Source: Pseudokordiimonas caeni (GTDB lineage Bacteria; Pseudomonadota; Alphaproteobacteria; Sphingomonadales; Kordiimonadaceae). From it: a DNA stretch of 64,000 nt. The position numbers and the translations under genes were made by a program. The stretch's first letter is position 1. Each line of letters opens with the position of its first letter. The stretch is from positions 249,091 to 313,090 of the forward strand of contig NZ_JAPPRR010000002.1 of assembly GCF_026719705.1 (NCBI RefSeq), in the 5' to 3' direction. Shown in pieces: positions 43,402 through 53,948 of this stretch. The notes under the pieces are model-generated. The model had not been told where the DNA came from. It searched no databases and worked only from the letters and a program-made list of their open reading frames with translations.

Positions 43402-45372
43402 ATGAAAAAACTGATTGTGATGGCGTCTGCCCTGATCCCGGCAACTGTCAGCAACGCCGCTTATGCGCAGGCCGTGAATTACGGCGACCTGCAGGAGCTG
43501 TTCGGCGAGCCCGTAACAACGAGTGCGACCGGCAAGCCGCAGCGCCAGTCCGAAGCCCCGGCCTCGATGGTCATCATCACCGGCGAGGAAGTCCGCCGCT
43601 CGGGCGTGCGCACCATTCCCGATATCCTGCAAAACTATGCAGGCATCGATGTGAACCGCTATGCCACCGGCCAGCGTGAAGTGGGTATCCGCGGCGCCAA
43701 CATGCCGCTCAACCCGCGTCTCCTTGTGATGGTCAACGGTCGCCAGACCTATCTCGACCATTATGGCTATACGGATTGGAGCCTCCTCGGCATCGAAATG
43801 AGCGAGATCCAGCAGATCGAAGTCGTGAAAGGCCCGAACAGCGCCCTCTTCGGTTTCAATGCCGTGGCCGGCGTGGTGAATATCATCACCGTCGATCCGC
43901 TCTCCACCGGCAACAGCTTCCACGGCAGCGCCCAGGGCGGTACGGACGGCACCTACGAGCTTTCGGCTGTCGGCAACATGAAGATCACCGACAAGATCGG
44001 CATGAAATTCTCGGGCGGCGTCACCGAAGCGAACGACTGGAAAGGCATCACCGCCGACCATGACCCGGCCCGCGAAAACTTCTCCGCCGAGCTTGTGGCC
44101 CAGCTCGCCAGCAACGTCCGCGCCGACGCCAGCTATACCTACAGCAAAAGCCGCCAGATGATGCAGGCGTACCAGTATCAGCTCTATAATTTCACGACCA
44201 CGCTCGAAAGCCTCAATGGCTCGGTCGCCGCGGACACCAGCCTCGGCCTCATCAAGGCGCAGGTCTACAAGAACTCGGTCGAACAGCAGACACCCGGCAT
44301 CGGCAGCAGCGTCAGCAATGTCGTCATCGCCAAGCTTGAGGACCTGTTCAAGATCGGCGCCCGCAACAGCGTGCGTCTCGGCGTCGAATATCGGCGTGAT
44401 GAGCTTGAATTCATCAATGAGCCCGCCGGCCAGACCTATTATTCGGTCTATTCAGGCAGTGGCATGTGGGAATGGCAGGTCACCGACAAGCTGGTGCTGA
44501 CGAACGCCCTGCGCCTCGACAAGCTCAACCTTGGCCACGGCCCGATCAACGACCCGCGCTTCCCCTATACGCAGGCCGACTATGACCGCTCGATGACCGA
44601 ATATAGCTACAACTCGTCGCTTTCCTACACGATCGACGACGAGACGCGCGTTCGCATCGGCACCTCCCGCGGCGTTCAGGCCCCGGCCCTTGTGGGCTTC
44701 GGCGCGGCAACCCAGTTGCCGAGCGGCAACTATTATGCCGGCAGCCCGAACCTCAATGCCTCGATCAACGAGGCTTACGAGATCGCCCTCGACCGCAACG
44801 TTGCCGCCATCAACGGCGCCTTCAACATCACGGGTTCGCTGACCAAGGTTTCGGACTTCCTGGCCGCCGGCCAGAATGTCACGGTCAACCTGCCCACCGC
44901 CGAATATCCCTATGTGCGGCTGACCGAAGACGTGATCGGCGACTTCAAGGCCTATGCCATCGAGACAACCCTGCGCGGCCGCACCATGAACGACAAGCTC
45001 GGATGGGCCGTGAACTATACCTGGACCGACGTGAAAGAGGACTTCCTGTCGCCGGCGACCGAAGCCATCATCTCGCTCGATGAAGGCACGGCAGCCCACA
45101 AGCTGAACGTCAAGCTCGACTATGTGGACGGCCCACTCAGCGCCTATGTCGTCGGCCGCTATCGCTCGTCGACCGAACAGCGCCTCGTCACCGGCCCGGG
45201 CTACCGCGACCTCGGCGGCAATGTTACGGTTGACGCCAAGGTTGCCTATGCGATGGACAACGGGATTTCGCTTTGGGTGACTGGGGAAAACCTGACGGCC
45301 AATAACGCCGCCGGCCTCTCCGTCTTCAAGGCAGACACCCGTGTCCTGATGGGGATCGGTTTCAACTTCTGA
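43402..45372 (+). CDS. TonB-dependent receptor in sensing module
   Basis: The 656-residue outer-membrane receptor has a signal peptide ending near AYAQ, a plug domain (PASMVIITGEEVRRSGVRTI, LLVMVNGRQTYLDH, QIEVVKGPNSALFGFNAVAGVVNIIT) and a barrel ending in Phe (TRVLMGIGFNF). It is shorter than the sugar-type receptor and similar to cobalamin/siderophore-type plugs. Just before the plug it carries YGDLQELFGEPVTTSATGKP, an extension seen in receptors encoded next to YfiR-like and signalling genes. Its ligand is unknown; location between those two genes suggests signalling as well as transport. Confidence 0.9.
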   Translation: MKKLIVMASALIPATVSNAAYAQAVNYGDLQELFGEPVTTSATGKPQRQSEAPASMVIITGEEVRRSGVRTIPDILQNYAGIDVNRYATGQREVGIRGANMPLNPRLLVMVNGRQTYLDHYGYTDWSLLGIEMSEIQQIEVVKGPNSALFGFNAVAGVVNIITVDPLSTGNSFHGSAQGGTDGTYELSAVGNMKITDKIGMKFSGGVTEANDWKGITADHDPARENFSAELVAQLASNVRADASYTYSKSRQMMQAYQYQLYNFTTTLESLNGSVAADTSLGLIKAQVYKNSVEQQTPGIGSSVSNVVIAKLEDLFKIGARNSVRLGVEYRRDELEFINEPAGQTYYSVYSGSGMWEWQVTDKLVLTNALRLDKLNLGHGPINDPRFPYTQADYDRSMTEYSYNSSLSYTIDDETRVRIGTSRGVQAPALVGFGAATQLPSGNYYAGSPNLNASINEAYEIALDRNVAAINGAFNITGSLTKVSDFLAAGQNVTVNLPTAEYPYVRLTEDVIGDFKAYAIETTLRGRTMNDKLGWAVNYTWTDVKEDFLSPATEAIISLDEGTAAHKLNVKLDYVDGPLSAYVVGRYRSSTEQRLVTGPGYRDLGGNVTVDAKVAYAMDNGISLWVTGENLTANNAAGLSVFKADTRVLMGIGFNF

Positions 45373-45460
45373 TCCCGACGGTAACAGATACCGACCCGGC
45401 AGCATGGGCGCCGGGTCGGCCCCGATCTGAAAATGCTCGAAACACAAGGATGACGTGACA

Positions 45461-47263
45461 ATGATGCAGCGGTTCTCCAGCGACAACTGGCCTCTCGCCG
45501 TCAAGGTTGGCCTGCCCCCTTTCCTGTCCCTCGCCGCCCTCGCCTTCATTGCTGTTCTCAGCCTGAATGCCCTTGGCCTGCAGGTTGGCAACTTCAGCCG
45601 CGTTCTCAATGAAAACGTCGGTGTCGTCACCGAACTGAAAGAAGTCGAGGCTGAACTCTTGGCCATCGACGGCCAGTTCTACAATGTCACGACCTCGATT
45701 GCCGCTGCCGGTGGCACTTATGACGCCGCAGCCGGCTTCGGCGCCGTCAAACAGCGTGTAGACCGCCTGAACGAAAAGCTCGTGAAGCTTGCAGGCAAGG
45801 TCACAACGCTGGACGCCGGTGCCGGTCAGGAAATCGGGCAGTTGCCGGCCGAGCTTGAAACCTACAAGGGCACGATCGATGTGGTGCTGGAACTTGCCGA
45901 GATCGATTTCCAGAGTGCGATTTCGGTGATCGAGCCTTTCCGGGAAAACTACGACAACCTCATCAACAAAACCCGCTCCGCCATCGCGCGCGTCCAGGCC
46001 CTGTCGCAGGAAAGCCTGCAGCATAGCGAGGAAGAAGCCGCCAGCACCGAAACAAGCTTCATCCTGATCGCGGGCGGTGCCATCGTCCTTGTGATTGCCT
46101 TCTCCGCGTTCACAATCATCGGCTTTGTTCGCTCTGCCTCCAAGCTCTCCAATGCGACCGGTGCCCTGGCGTCCGGCGACTATGGTATCGACCTCGACGC
46201 GCTTGAGCGCGGTGATGAGCTCGGCCAGATCGTCGAATCGCTGAAGCTGTTCCGCTCCGAACTCCTGCAGGCCCGCCAGTTGGAGGAAGAGCAGAAAAAC
46301 GCCCGCGAACAAGCTGAACGCGAGCGTCTGCAGCGCCTTGAAGAGGAGCGCCAGCGCGAACGCGACGAGCAGCAGCGCCGCCTGCAGGCCGAAGAAGAAG
46401 CCGCCACCGAACGCCGCCGCTTCCTCGCCGGTCTCGCCGAGGATTTCGACAAATCGGTGAACCTGACGGTCGAGGAACTGCAGACCACCGTGGCATCGGT
46501 GATGCAGCTCGTTGACGAGGTCGGCAACCGCGCTGAAGAAAACAACATGACGAGCGACAGCCTCCACAAGGTCGTCGAAAGCGTCACCGCCAGTATGAAC
46601 AGCGTGATGGCCGCCTCCGAACAGATGGCCGCATCGATCCAGGAAATTTCGCGGCAGGTGGTGAGTGCGGCGCAGCTCAGCAGCAGTGCAGTCGATGTCG
46701 CGGGCCAGTCGTCCGACGGGATCGCCTCGCTCAATGAACTTGCCGGCAAGGTGGGTGCGGTGGTGACCATCATCAACGACATCGCCGAGCAGACGAACCT
46801 TCTGGCCCTCAATGCCACGATCGAGGCTGCCCGCGCCGGTGAAGCCGGCAAGGGCTTCGCCGTAGTGGCAAGCGAGGTGAAGAGCCTCGCGAACCAGACC
46901 AGCAAGGCGACCGACGAGATCGCCACCCAGATCGCCACGATGCAGGAAGCCACCGGCGATGTGGTGAAGATGATCGAAAATGTCGCTTCGGTCATCCGCC
47001 AGATCGACGAAGTATCGACCGCCATTTCCTCGGCCGTGGAAGAACAGGGTGCCGCCACCCAGGAAATCTCGCGCAGCGTGAGCATTGCCGCCGGCGAGAT
47101 GGCAGAGGCCGCAACCGGCTCCACGCGCATGACCGCGATTGCCGCCGCGAACGGTACCGCCGCCCGTGAAATGACGGTCGCCATGTCGGTGCTGCACGAA
47201 AATGTCGAGAAGATGCAATCGAGCGTCGGCTCGTTCGTCGGGCAGATTCGGGCTCAGTCCTGA
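45461..47263 (+). CDS. Methyl-accepting chemotaxis protein
   Basis: The 600-residue protein has an N-terminal membrane segment (about residues 15-37), a periplasmic four-helix-type sensor region, and a second membrane segment near 205-225. A HAMP domain, a long charged coiled coil (about 270-325, rich in Glu, Gln and Arg) and a signalling domain with the conserved tip [20 protein letters not shown] follow. It would pass signals to CheA/CheW. No che gene is in the window. The ATG at 45461 is preceded by AAGGA; a GTG at 45455 and an ATG at 45464 are alternatives. It is the third gene of the YfiR-like/TonB module. Confidence 0.92.
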   Translation: MMQRFSSDNWPLAVKVGLPPFLSLAALAFIAVLSLNALGLQVGNFSRVLNENVGVVTELKEVEAELLAIDGQFYNVTTSIAAAGGTYDAAAGFGAVKQRVDRLNEKLVKLAGKVTTLDAGAGQEIGQLPAELETYKGTIDVVLELAEIDFQSAISVIEPFRENYDNLINKTRSAIARVQALSQESLQHSEEEAASTETSFILIAGGAIVLVIAFSAFTIIGFVRSASKLSNATGALASGDYGIDLDALERGDELGQIVESLKLFRSELLQARQLEEEQKNAREQAERERLQRLEEERQRERDEQQRRLQAEEEAATERRRFLAGLAEDFDKSVNLTVEELQTTVASVMQLVDEVGNRAEENNMTSDSLHKVVESVTASMNSVMAASEQMAASIQEISRQVVSAAQLSSSAVDVAGQSSDGIASLNELAGKVGAVVTIINDIAEQTNLLALNATIEAARAGEAGKGFAVVASEVKSLANQTSKATDEIATQIATMQEATGDVVKMIENVASVIRQIDEVSTAISSAVEEQGAATQEISRSVSIAAGEMAEAATGSTRMTAIAAANGTAAREMTVAMSVLHENVEKMQSSVGSFVGQIRAQS

Positions 47264-47297
47264 CGGGGCATCTGCATCGTTCAGAAAATCGTTCCGG

Positions 47298-49958
47298 TCA
47301 TGGCGCCTCCCGCCATGGCCGGACACGTATCCGGGCCACGAATTTCCCCGCCTGCCCCAGCACAAGCGGCACAAGGCTGCAGATCAGAACAATACCCCAG
47401 GCTGTCGCGTCCAGCCTCTCGAAGCCCAGGATTTCCCGCACAGGCGCCCAGCCGATGGATATCCCGAGAAGCGCTACGCACAGGGCGATGGCACCCCACA
47501 CAAGCGGGTTGGCCACCACCTGGTTCCGGAAGAGCAGCGCCTTGCGGCTGCGCATGTTGAAAACGTGCCAGAGCTGCGCAAGAGCCAGCGTGAAGAAAGC
47601 CACCGTCCCTGCTGCACCGCCGTTCGCGCCCGTCCCCGGCCCCATCTCGCGCGACAGGGCCCATATGAAGGCGGTCATCACGGTAATTGTCATCAGGGCG
47701 GCATAGCCGCCGATGGCGAGCCAGTGGCGCGGCTGCAGCAAGCCTTCGCTGCGCGGCCGGGGCGGCCGGTGCAGGATCTCGCTATCCCCGCTGCCGAAGC
47801 CGAGCGCGAGGGCGGGAAAAACATCCGTGATCAGGTTCAGGAAAAGGATTTGCAGCGGCAGCAGCGGCAGCGGCAGACCGGCGACAATGGCCACCGTCAC
47901 CACCAGCACCTCGCTGACATTGCACGACAACAGATAGACCACGAATTTGCGGATATTGGAGAAAATCACCCGGCCCTGCTGGATCGCAACGACGATCGAG
48001 GCGAAGGAATCGTCCTGCAGGACCATTGCCGCCGCTTCCTTGGCGACCTCGGTGCCGCGCTCGCCCATCGCAACCCCGACGTCAGCCTTCTTGAGTGCCG
48101 GGGCATCATTGACCCCGTCGCCGGTCATCGCGACAATCGCCCCCGCCCGCTGGTGGAGGTCGATGAGTTCAAGCTTCTGCGCCGGGCTCATCCGCCCGAA
48201 AACACGGGCAGCCAGAAGGCCGGTGCGAGCGTCCTCACCTATTGCCGCAAGAGAGCCAAGCTTGTCCCCTTCCACCGCTGCGGTGTAGTCACCCTCCTCC
48301 ACAATGCCGACAGCCCGCGCGATGACCATGCCGGTCGCGGCATAGTCACCCGTCGCCATCACCACCCGGATCCCGGCATCCTTCGCGGCCTGCACTGCCG
48401 CAGCCGCGTCGGCCCGCGGCGGATCGGTAAGCCCGACGAGGCCGAGAAAGACAAGATCGGCGAAAGGCGGGGCATCCGCCCCGGCCACTGTTTTTTCGGC
48501 AAGCGCCAGAACCCGCATGCCATCGCCCGCGAGCGCGCCGATACGCGCGGCCCAAACCGCCCGATCTTGCTTGGTTATTGGTCGGGCGCCGTCCTTCGCC
48601 GCGACCGAGATGGCGGCGGCGAGCACCGCTTCCGGCGCGCCCTTGACGGCAAACAGAAAGGTATCCGCCGCGCTGTGCACTGTTGCCATCATCCGCGTTG
48701 CAGGATCGAAGGCATGTTCTTCCACGCGCGGGAAACGGGCTTCCGTTTCGTCAGCCACGACCCCGGCATTGGCGGCGGCACCTATAAGCGCGCGCTCCAT
48801 CGGGTCGCTGACGTGGGCGGAACTGGTGCCGCTGTAGCAAAGGGCACAGGCCCGGAAGGCCCGGCGCGCCACAGCGTCGGCGCCACCTGCTTCCAGGCCG
48901 TTACGGCCGGGCTCGGAGGCCGGCTCCAGCACCGTCACCGTCATGCGGTTCTCCGTCAGGGTGCCCGTCTTGTCGGTAATGATCAGTGTGACCGAACCCA
49001 GCGTTTCGACCGCCGACAGCTTTTCGATCAGCGCGTTGCGGGCAGCGAGCTTCCACATGCCGCGGGCAAGCGCGAGGGTGGCGACAATGGGCAGGCCTTC
49101 CGGAATGGCCGCAACCGCGAGGGCGACACCGGTTTTGACCATCGCGACGGCATCGTGGCCCGCCATCACGCCAACCAGCATCAGAACGGCCATCAGCACC
49201 AGCACGACGACAAGCAACTGCCGGGTCAGTTGCTGCAGGCGGTGCTCCAGCGGGGAAACCGTTCCTTCGGCAGATTCGGTGAGGTTGGCGATATGGCCAA
49301 GCTCGGTCGCCCGGCCCGTGGCGGTGACGACTGCAACGCAGGAGCCGCGCGTCACGGCTGTGCCCTTGAAGGCCTGCCCCGCGCGGTCACCTGCCTCGGC
49401 ATCCGCAGGCATGACTTTCTTGTCAACTGCCACCGATTCGCCGGTCAGCAGGGATTCGTCGCATTGCATATGGCTGCATTCCAGAAGCCTGAGGTCGGCG
49501 GTAACCACATCGCCCGCTTCCAGAAGCACGATATCGCCCGGCACCAGCATCCCCGCCGGCACAAGGCGGACGCGTCCCTCGCGCCGAACCCGCGTCATGG
49601 TGCTGCCAAGCGCGCGCAGCGCCTGCATCGCCCGCGTCGCCTTGCTTTCGGCAAGGAACCCGATGAAAGCATTGATCACAACAACGGTCAGGATCGCGAG
49701 GGCTTCCGTCATATCGCCGAACGCCCACGAAAGGCCGGCCGCCCCGGCCAGCATCGCCACGAGAAGGCTCTGGAACTGGCCGGCAAGGATCGCCAGCGGC
49801 GATCTCGCCCGCGCGGCCCCAAGCTCGTTCGGGCCCGCCACCAGCAACCGGCGCGCGGCTTCGGCCTCACTCAGGCCCACAGCCGGATCAGCCGGAAGCC
49901 AGCCGCCGGCACCTACCGCCGCGCCCGCCTCCTTCATGCCTGCCATATCACCCGCCAT
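47298..49958 (-). CDS. P-type ATPase, calcium (P2A) type
   Basis: The protein of about 886 residues pumps cations across the inner membrane with an aspartyl-phosphate intermediate. Motifs in order are CDESLLTGESV, the transmembrane ion-site motif AAIPEGLPIVATLALARG, the phosphorylation site ITDKTGTLTENRMTV, the KGAPE nucleotide-site segment and the hinge MTGDGVNDAPALKKADVGVA. PEGLP is typical of Ca2+/Mn2+ pumps. The start at MAGDMAG follows GGGGGTGGG; an in-frame ATG at 49991 has no ribosome site. It converges with the MCP gene and shows no link to its neighbours. Confidence 0.9.
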   Translation of the reverse strand: MAGDMAGMKEAGAAVGAGGWLPADPAVGLSEAEAARRLLVAGPNELGAARARSPLAILAGQFQSLLVAMLAGAAGLSWAFGDMTEALAILTVVVINAFIGFLAESKATRAMQALRALGSTMTRVRREGRVRLVPAGMLVPGDIVLLEAGDVVTADLRLLECSHMQCDESLLTGESVAVDKKVMPADAEAGDRAGQAFKGTAVTRGSCVAVVTATGRATELGHIANLTESAEGTVSPLEHRLQQLTRQLLVVVLVLMAVLMLVGVMAGHDAVAMVKTGVALAVAAIPEGLPIVATLALARGMWKLAARNALIEKLSAVETLGSVTLIITDKTGTLTENRMTVTVLEPASEPGRNGLEAGGADAVARRAFRACALCYSGTSSAHVSDPMERALIGAAANAGVVADETEARFPRVEEHAFDPATRMMATVHSAADTFLFAVKGAPEAVLAAAISVAAKDGARPITKQDRAVWAARIGALAGDGMRVLALAEKTVAGADAPPFADLVFLGLVGLTDPPRADAAAAVQAAKDAGIRVVMATGDYAATGMVIARAVGIVEEGDYTAAVEGDKLGSLAAIGEDARTGLLAARVFGRMSPAQKLELIDLHQRAGAIVAMTGDGVNDAPALKKADVGVAMGERGTEVAKEAAAMVLQDDSFASIVVAIQQGRVIFSNIRKFVVYLLSCNVSEVLVVTVAIVAGLPLPLLPLQILFLNLITDVFPALALGFGSGDSEILHRPPRPRSEGLLQPRHWLAIGGYAALMTITVMTAFIWALSREMGPGTGANGGAAGTVAFFTLALAQLWHVFNMRSRKALLFRNQVVANPLVWGAIALCVALLGISIGWAPVREILGFERLDATAWGIVLICSLVPLVLGQAGKFVARIRVRPWREAP

Positions 49959-50121
49959 GCGTACCCACCCCCAAGTTGCCATCCGGCCCATCCTAGGGGG
50001 AGAAACGTGACACGTTTTTGTTCAGGATCAAAAGGCGGCGACCGTGTGGCCACATGACCCAAGGGACCGCCGCACCCAAAGATGTAGCAGGAGAAGCGTG
50101 GCTATTGCGGAGGGACGGAAA

Positions 50122-50198
<77 letters not shown>

Positions 50199-50225
50199 AT
50201 GGCCGATTCGCTTGTCGGCGCGGAC

Positions 50226-50253
50226 ACTATACGGTTCGTATGCCTTGCGCAAG
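50226..50253 (-). promoter_or_regulatory. tRNA-Arg promoter
   Basis: The minus strand shows CTTGCG, a 16-base spacer and TATAGT, ending 27 bases before the tRNA. Transcription would begin about 20 bases upstream of the mature 5' end. Confidence 0.55.
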
Positions 50254-50376
50254 CGCCAAGGCGGGACTCGGATGGGTCCGGGGGCTCGATTCGGCTGCGG
50301 ATTTACGCTGCGGCGCAGCATATTTCATCGTGGTGCAGGCCGCGTGTAACTTTTTAAATACATATATTTCAATGGC

Positions 50377-50406
50377 TTGCTATATTTTTCACGGAATCCA
50401 TAAAAT
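50377..50406 (+). promoter_or_regulatory. Candidate promoter of the exported TonB-C protein gene
   Basis: TTGCTA and TAAAAT are 18 bases apart in the AT-rich part of the gap. The predicted start near 50413 gives a leader of about 147 bases. The hexamers fit only in part. Confidence 0.4.
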
Positions 50407-50559
50407 TTGAATCATTCAGTTACCGGCCCTTAAGAAGGTTAACGGTAAAAGCTCGCCAACGCCGGACGGGATCCGAGTGGTGTCGATTAGTGCCCCGGAC
50501 CGGCTCAATAAGAACATCGAACTGACGTAACCCAATTCGTTTCCATGAAGGACTGACTG

Positions 50560-50928
50560 ATGATCGCAAAATTCAAAAACATCGCCACTGTTGCTGTTGC
50601 TGCCGCTCTTCTCGGCTCGACCGTTTCGTTCGCCGCTGCCGCCAAGGACATGAATGACTGGCGCCGTGAAGTGGTTTCCGAAATCTCGAAAAAGCAGACC
50701 TACCCCCGTTCGGCCCTGTCGGCTGAAATCGAAGGCAAGGCAAAGGTCCGCCTGACCGTGGCTCCCGATGGTGCGATCACCGCTAGCGAAATCATTGAGC
50801 CGACCGGCCAGCAAGTTCTTGACGACGAGATCCCGCAACTGATCAGCCGTCTGAACCCGCTGCCGTCGCTGCCGGAAGGCCAGGCTGCGCTGACCTTCGT
50901 TCTGCCGCTGACCTGGTCGCTCGACTAA
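50560..50928 (+). CDS. Exported protein with TonB C-terminal-like domain
   Basis: The 122-residue protein has a cleavable signal peptide ending near FAAAAKD and a single domain resembling the TonB C-terminus: YPRSALSAEIEGKAKVRLTVAPDGAITASEIIEPTGQQVLDDE followed by two closing strands. Unlike true TonB it has no membrane anchor or proline-rich spacer, so it would be free in the periplasm. Such small proteins are common in Alphaproteobacteria; their function is not known. It has its own promoter and a strong terminator. Confidence 0.82.
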   Translation: MIAKFKNIATVAVAAALLGSTVSFAAAAKDMNDWRREVVSEISKKQTYPRSALSAEIEGKAKVRLTVAPDGAITASEIIEPTGQQVLDDEIPQLISRLNPLPSLPEGQAALTFVLPLTWSLD

Positions 50929-50954
50929 TCATCAGTCGTTCCGAGTAAAATTTG

Positions 50955-50986
50955 ACGGCCCCCGATGTTTCGGGGGCCGTTTTTTT
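50955..50986 (+). terminator. Rho-independent terminator
   Basis: ACGGCCCCCGA and TCGGGGGCCGT form a perfect 11-pair stem with a four-base loop and seven T residues, 27 bases after the exported protein's stop. The A-poor left flank makes it mainly plus-directed, but nadB converges on it. Confidence 0.92.
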
Positions 50987-51013
50987 ATGCGCTGTATGGT
51001 GTCAAAGCAGGCG

Positions 51014-52642
51014 TCAAGCGACGCGTTCGGAAACCGCGCGGCCAAAGGGTACGAGCACCGAATCGACCGCATGCGACATGGTTTCCGGGTAATCCGCCGT
51101 GAAATGCAGGCCGCGTGATTCTTTCCGGATCATCGCCGAGCGCACGATAAGGTCGGCGACCGTCACAAGGTTACGAAGTTCCAGAAGGTCCGCCGTCACC
51201 CGGAAGTTGCCGTAATAGTCCTGGATTTCGGTCTGCAAGAGATCGACCCGCCGCTTGGCGCGCGACAGGCGCTTGTCGGTGCGCACGATACCCACATAGT
51301 CCCACATGAAACGGCGAAGTTCGGCCCAGTTGTGGGTCACCACCACTTCCTCGTCCGAATCCGTCACCTTGCTTTCGTCCCAGTCGCGGGCCTGACCCGG
51401 CGGGGGCAGGTCATCGAAGCGGGCGAGGATGTCGTCCGCTGCCGCGCGGCCATAAACGAGACATTCAAGAAGGCTGTTCGAGGCCATACGGTTGGCGCCG
51501 TGCAGGCCGGTGTGGGCGCATTCGCCCACGGCATAAAGCTGGTCGAGATCGGTCCTCGCCGTGAAATCAACCATCACGCCGCCGCAGGTATAGTGCGCGG
51601 CCGGCACCACCGGGATGCGGTCTTTGGTGATGTCGATCCCGAAGGTGCGGCAATGCCGGTAAATCGTCGGGAAGTGCGACAGGATGAAATCAGGCTCGCG
51701 GTGGGTGATATCCAGCCACACACAGGGCTGACCGCGGCGTTTCATCTCGCTATCAATCGCGCGGGCGACGATATCGCGCGGCGCCAGTTCCTCGCGCGGG
51801 TCATAATGGGGCATGAAACGGCTGCCATCGGCGTTCCTGAGAACCGCGCCTTCACCGCGCATTGCTTCGGTGATCAGGAAGGTCTTGGCCTCGGGGTGAT
51901 AAAGACACGTCGGGTGGAACTGGTTGAACTCCATATTGGCGACCCGGCAGCCGGCCCGCCACGCCATGGCGATGCCGTCCCCCGTGGAGCCATCGGGGTT
52001 CGACGAATAGAGATAGACCCGGCTTGAGCCGCCCGTTGCAAGGATCGTGGCGCGCGCCGTGAAGGTCTCCACCCGGTTTTTGCCGCGGTTGAGCACATAA
52101 ACGCCGTGGGCCTGATCGTTATAAGGCGCCTTCGATTTCAGGTGGCGGTTGGTGATGACATCGATCGCCATATGATCGGTGAAAAGGTCGATATTGGGCT
52201 CGGCCATCACCCGCTCGATCAGCGTGCCCTGCACCGCCGCCCCCGTGGCGTCGGCCGCATGGATGATGCGGCGGTGGCTGTGGCCGCCTTCGCGCGTCAG
52301 GTGATAATCGTAACCGTCTTCAACGCTGCCATCGGCCTTGTCAAACGCTACGCCAAACTCGATCAGTTCCTCGATGGCCTCGCGGCCGCGTTCCACCACA
52401 AAGCGCACGGCGGCCTCGTCGCAGAGCCCGGCGCCGGCCACCAGCGTGTCGTCAATGTGGGACTGGATCGTGTCGGTTTTTTCCAGCACCGCCGCGATGC
52501 CGCCCTGCGCCCAGTTGGTGGAGCCGGCATCAAGTTCGTTTTTCGAGATCACTGCGATGCGCATATGCCGCGCCAGATGCAGCGCGGCGGTGAGGCCCGC
52601 AGCCCCTGTGCCGACAATCACCACATCATAGGTGCGTCTCAT
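51014..52642 (-). CDS. nadB: L-aspartate oxidase
   Basis: NadB oxidises L-aspartate to iminoaspartate, the first step of de novo NAD synthesis, using FAD. The 542-residue protein shows the FAD loop [20 protein letters not shown], the [11 protein letters not shown] segment, [21 protein letters not shown], and the catalytic-domain stretch [16 protein letters not shown] with [19 protein letters not shown]. It differs from succinate dehydrogenase flavoprotein by these signatures and length. No nadA or nadC is adjacent. Its start overlaps the stop of an ABC ATPase gene by four bases (ATGA). Confidence 0.93.
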   Translation of the reverse strand: MRRTYDVVIVGTGAAGLTAALHLARHMRIAVISKNELDAGSTNWAQGGIAAVLEKTDTIQSHIDDTLVAGAGLCDEAAVRFVVERGREAIEELIEFGVAFDKADGSVEDGYDYHLTREGGHSHRRIIHAADATGAAVQGTLIERVMAEPNIDLFTDHMAIDVITNRHLKSKAPYNDQAHGVYVLNRGKNRVETFTARATILATGGSSRVYLYSSNPDGSTGDGIAMAWRAGCRVANMEFNQFHPTCLYHPEAKTFLITEAMRGEGAVLRNADGSRFMPHYDPREELAPRDIVARAIDSEMKRRGQPCVWLDITHREPDFILSHFPTIYRHCRTFGIDITKDRIPVVPAAHYTCGGVMVDFTARTDLDQLYAVGECAHTGLHGANRMASNSLLECLVYGRAAADDILARFDDLPPPGQARDWDESKVTDSDEEVVVTHNWAELRRFMWDYVGIVRTDKRLSRAKRRVDLLQTEIQDYYGNFRVTADLLELRNLVTVADLIVRSAMIRKESRGLHFTADYPETMSHAVDSVLVPFGRAVSERVA

Positions 52643-53586
52643 GCTGCTTCCCCGCTTTGGCGGCGCGTCAGCTGCAGGAAGATGTCTTCTAGGTCTGTTT
52701 CGCGCGTCGAGATATCGACGATGGTCAGGCCCGCCTTCTGCACGGCGGCAAGCACCGCGCCGACATTGGCGACCGACTGGTTGAGCTGCACGGTGACGCC
52801 GTGTTCGCCGTCGAGGCTTGCGTCAAAGGCCGCGAGGCTTCCCGGCACTTCAGAAAGCGTTTCGGCGACCTGGATGGTCACCTGCTTCTCGTCGATACGC
52901 TTCAGAAGTTGCTTTGTCGGCTCGCAGGCCACCACTTCGCCGTGGTTGATGATGGCGATGGTGTCGCAAAGCTCTTCGGCTTCTTCGAGATAATGGGTGG
53001 TCAGCACGATGGTGGTGCCGCGCGCATGCAGTTCGCGCACATAATCCCAAAGCTGCTGGCGGAGCTCGATATCCACGCCCGCCGTCGGCTCATCGAGGAT
53101 CAGGATCGGCGGGGTGTGCACCATCGCCTTGGCAACAAGCAGGCGCCGCTTCATGCCGCCCGAAAGGGTGCGGGAATAAGCGTCCCGCTGTTCCCAGAGA
53201 TGAACGGCCTTCAGGAGTTCCTCGGTGCGGCGGTCGGCCTGCGGCACACCGTACATGCCGGCCTGCACCTCGAGCATCTCGCGCGGGGTGAAGAAGGCAT
53301 CGAAGGTCAGCTCCTGCGGCACCACGCCGATATTGACGCGGGCATTGCGCGGGTCTTCCTCGATATCATAGCCCCAGATCTTGGCACTGCCGGACGTCTT
53401 GTTCACGAGGCCTGCGAGGATATTGATCGTGGTCGATTTCCCCGCACCGTTTGGCCCCAGAAGCCCGAACACGGAACCGCGGGGAATATTGAGGTCGATA
53501 CCCTTCAGGGCGACCTTGGGCTGGCTGCCCTTGCGGCCCCGGTACGCCTTTGTCAGGCCTCTAAGTTCGATGGCATTCTCGATCAC
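52639..53586 (-). CDS. ABC-2-type transporter ATP-binding protein
   Basis: The 315-residue ATPase has Walker [19 protein letters not shown], the signature [10 protein letters not shown], Walker [13 protein letters not shown] and the switch histidine in [13 protein letters not shown]-terminal extension of about 80 residues is typical of ABC-2 exporters of the CcmA/NodI type. The GTG start is preceded by AGAGGA at suitable distance; the open frame upstream lacks homology. No permease gene is adjacent in the window, so its membrane partner is encoded elsewhere. It is coupled to nadB by an ATGA overlap. Confidence 0.88.
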   Translation of the reverse strand: MIENAIELRGLTKAYRGRKGSQPKVALKGIDLNIPRGSVFGLLGPNGAGKSTTINILAGLVNKTSGSAKIWGYDIEEDPRNARVNIGVVPQELTFDAFFTPREMLEVQAGMYGVPQADRRTEELLKAVHLWEQRDAYSRTLSGGMKRRLLVAKAMVHTPPILILDEPTAGVDIELRQQLWDYVRELHARGTTIVLTTHYLEEAEELCDTIAIINHGEVVACEPTKQLLKRIDEKQVTIQVAETLSEVPGSLAAFDASLDGEHGVTVQLNQSVANVGAVLAAVQKAGLTIVDISTRETDLEDIFLQLTRRQSGEAA

Positions 53587-53765
53587 GTCGCTGTCCTCTG
53601 GGTCAATTCTTGGATGTTTAAGATTCCCCTTGCCCTGAAGCGGTACCAGATGGCGCAGGTAGCGGTCAATTGCGCCGGACGCGTACCGGACGGCCTTCGC
53701 GTGCTTGTGAAGGCGGGAAGCCTTGTTTATATAGGGGCAAAGCCAGCGCAATGTAAGGTGACGCC

Positions 53766-53948
53766 ATGTCTGTAGACGCTCCTGAAATCAAGCATGTGAA
53801 CACGAAAACCGTAGCCTGCGACGGCGACGAAGGCCCGCTCGGCCATCCGCGCGTCTATCTGACGATGAACGAAGACGGCCAGGTTGAATGCCCTTACTGC
53901 GACCGCCTCTTCATCCTTGACGGCGAACCTGTCGACGATCACCACTGA
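53766..53948 (+). CDS. CHCC zinc-finger protein (NDUFS6-like)
   Basis: The 60-residue protein has the zinc-ligand set Cys18, His27, Cys42, Cys45 of the zf-CHCC family, which includes the mitochondrial complex I subunit NDUFS6 and small alphaproteobacterial proteins. The function in bacteria is probably linked to complex I but unproven. AAGGTG precedes the ATG. Its stop codon overlaps the polA start by one base (TGATG), so the two genes are coupled. Confidence 0.85.
   Translation: MSVDAPEIKHVNTKTVACDGDEGPLGHPRVYLTMNEDGQVECPYCDRLFILDGEPVDDHH

Larger units (their letters stand above)
50199..50559. other. Intergenic region between tRNA-Arg and exported TonB-C protein
   Basis: This gap of 361 bases holds the tRNA promoter on the minus strand, an AT-rich segment with the candidate plus-strand promoter, and a leader of about 147 bases before the next gene. 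The leader contains TTAAGAAGGTTAAC (50430-50443), close to but not matching a CtrA box spacing. No coding frame is convincing. Confidence 0.5.

Noticed and set aside
45362-50057. Very long open frames antisense to the MCP gene (45362-47374, minus) and to the P-type ATPase gene (47202-50057, plus)
   Set aside because: Both are mirror frames of GC-rich coding genes. Their products are rich in Arg, His, Gly and Pro with no domain, while the opposite strands carry complete conserved motifs.
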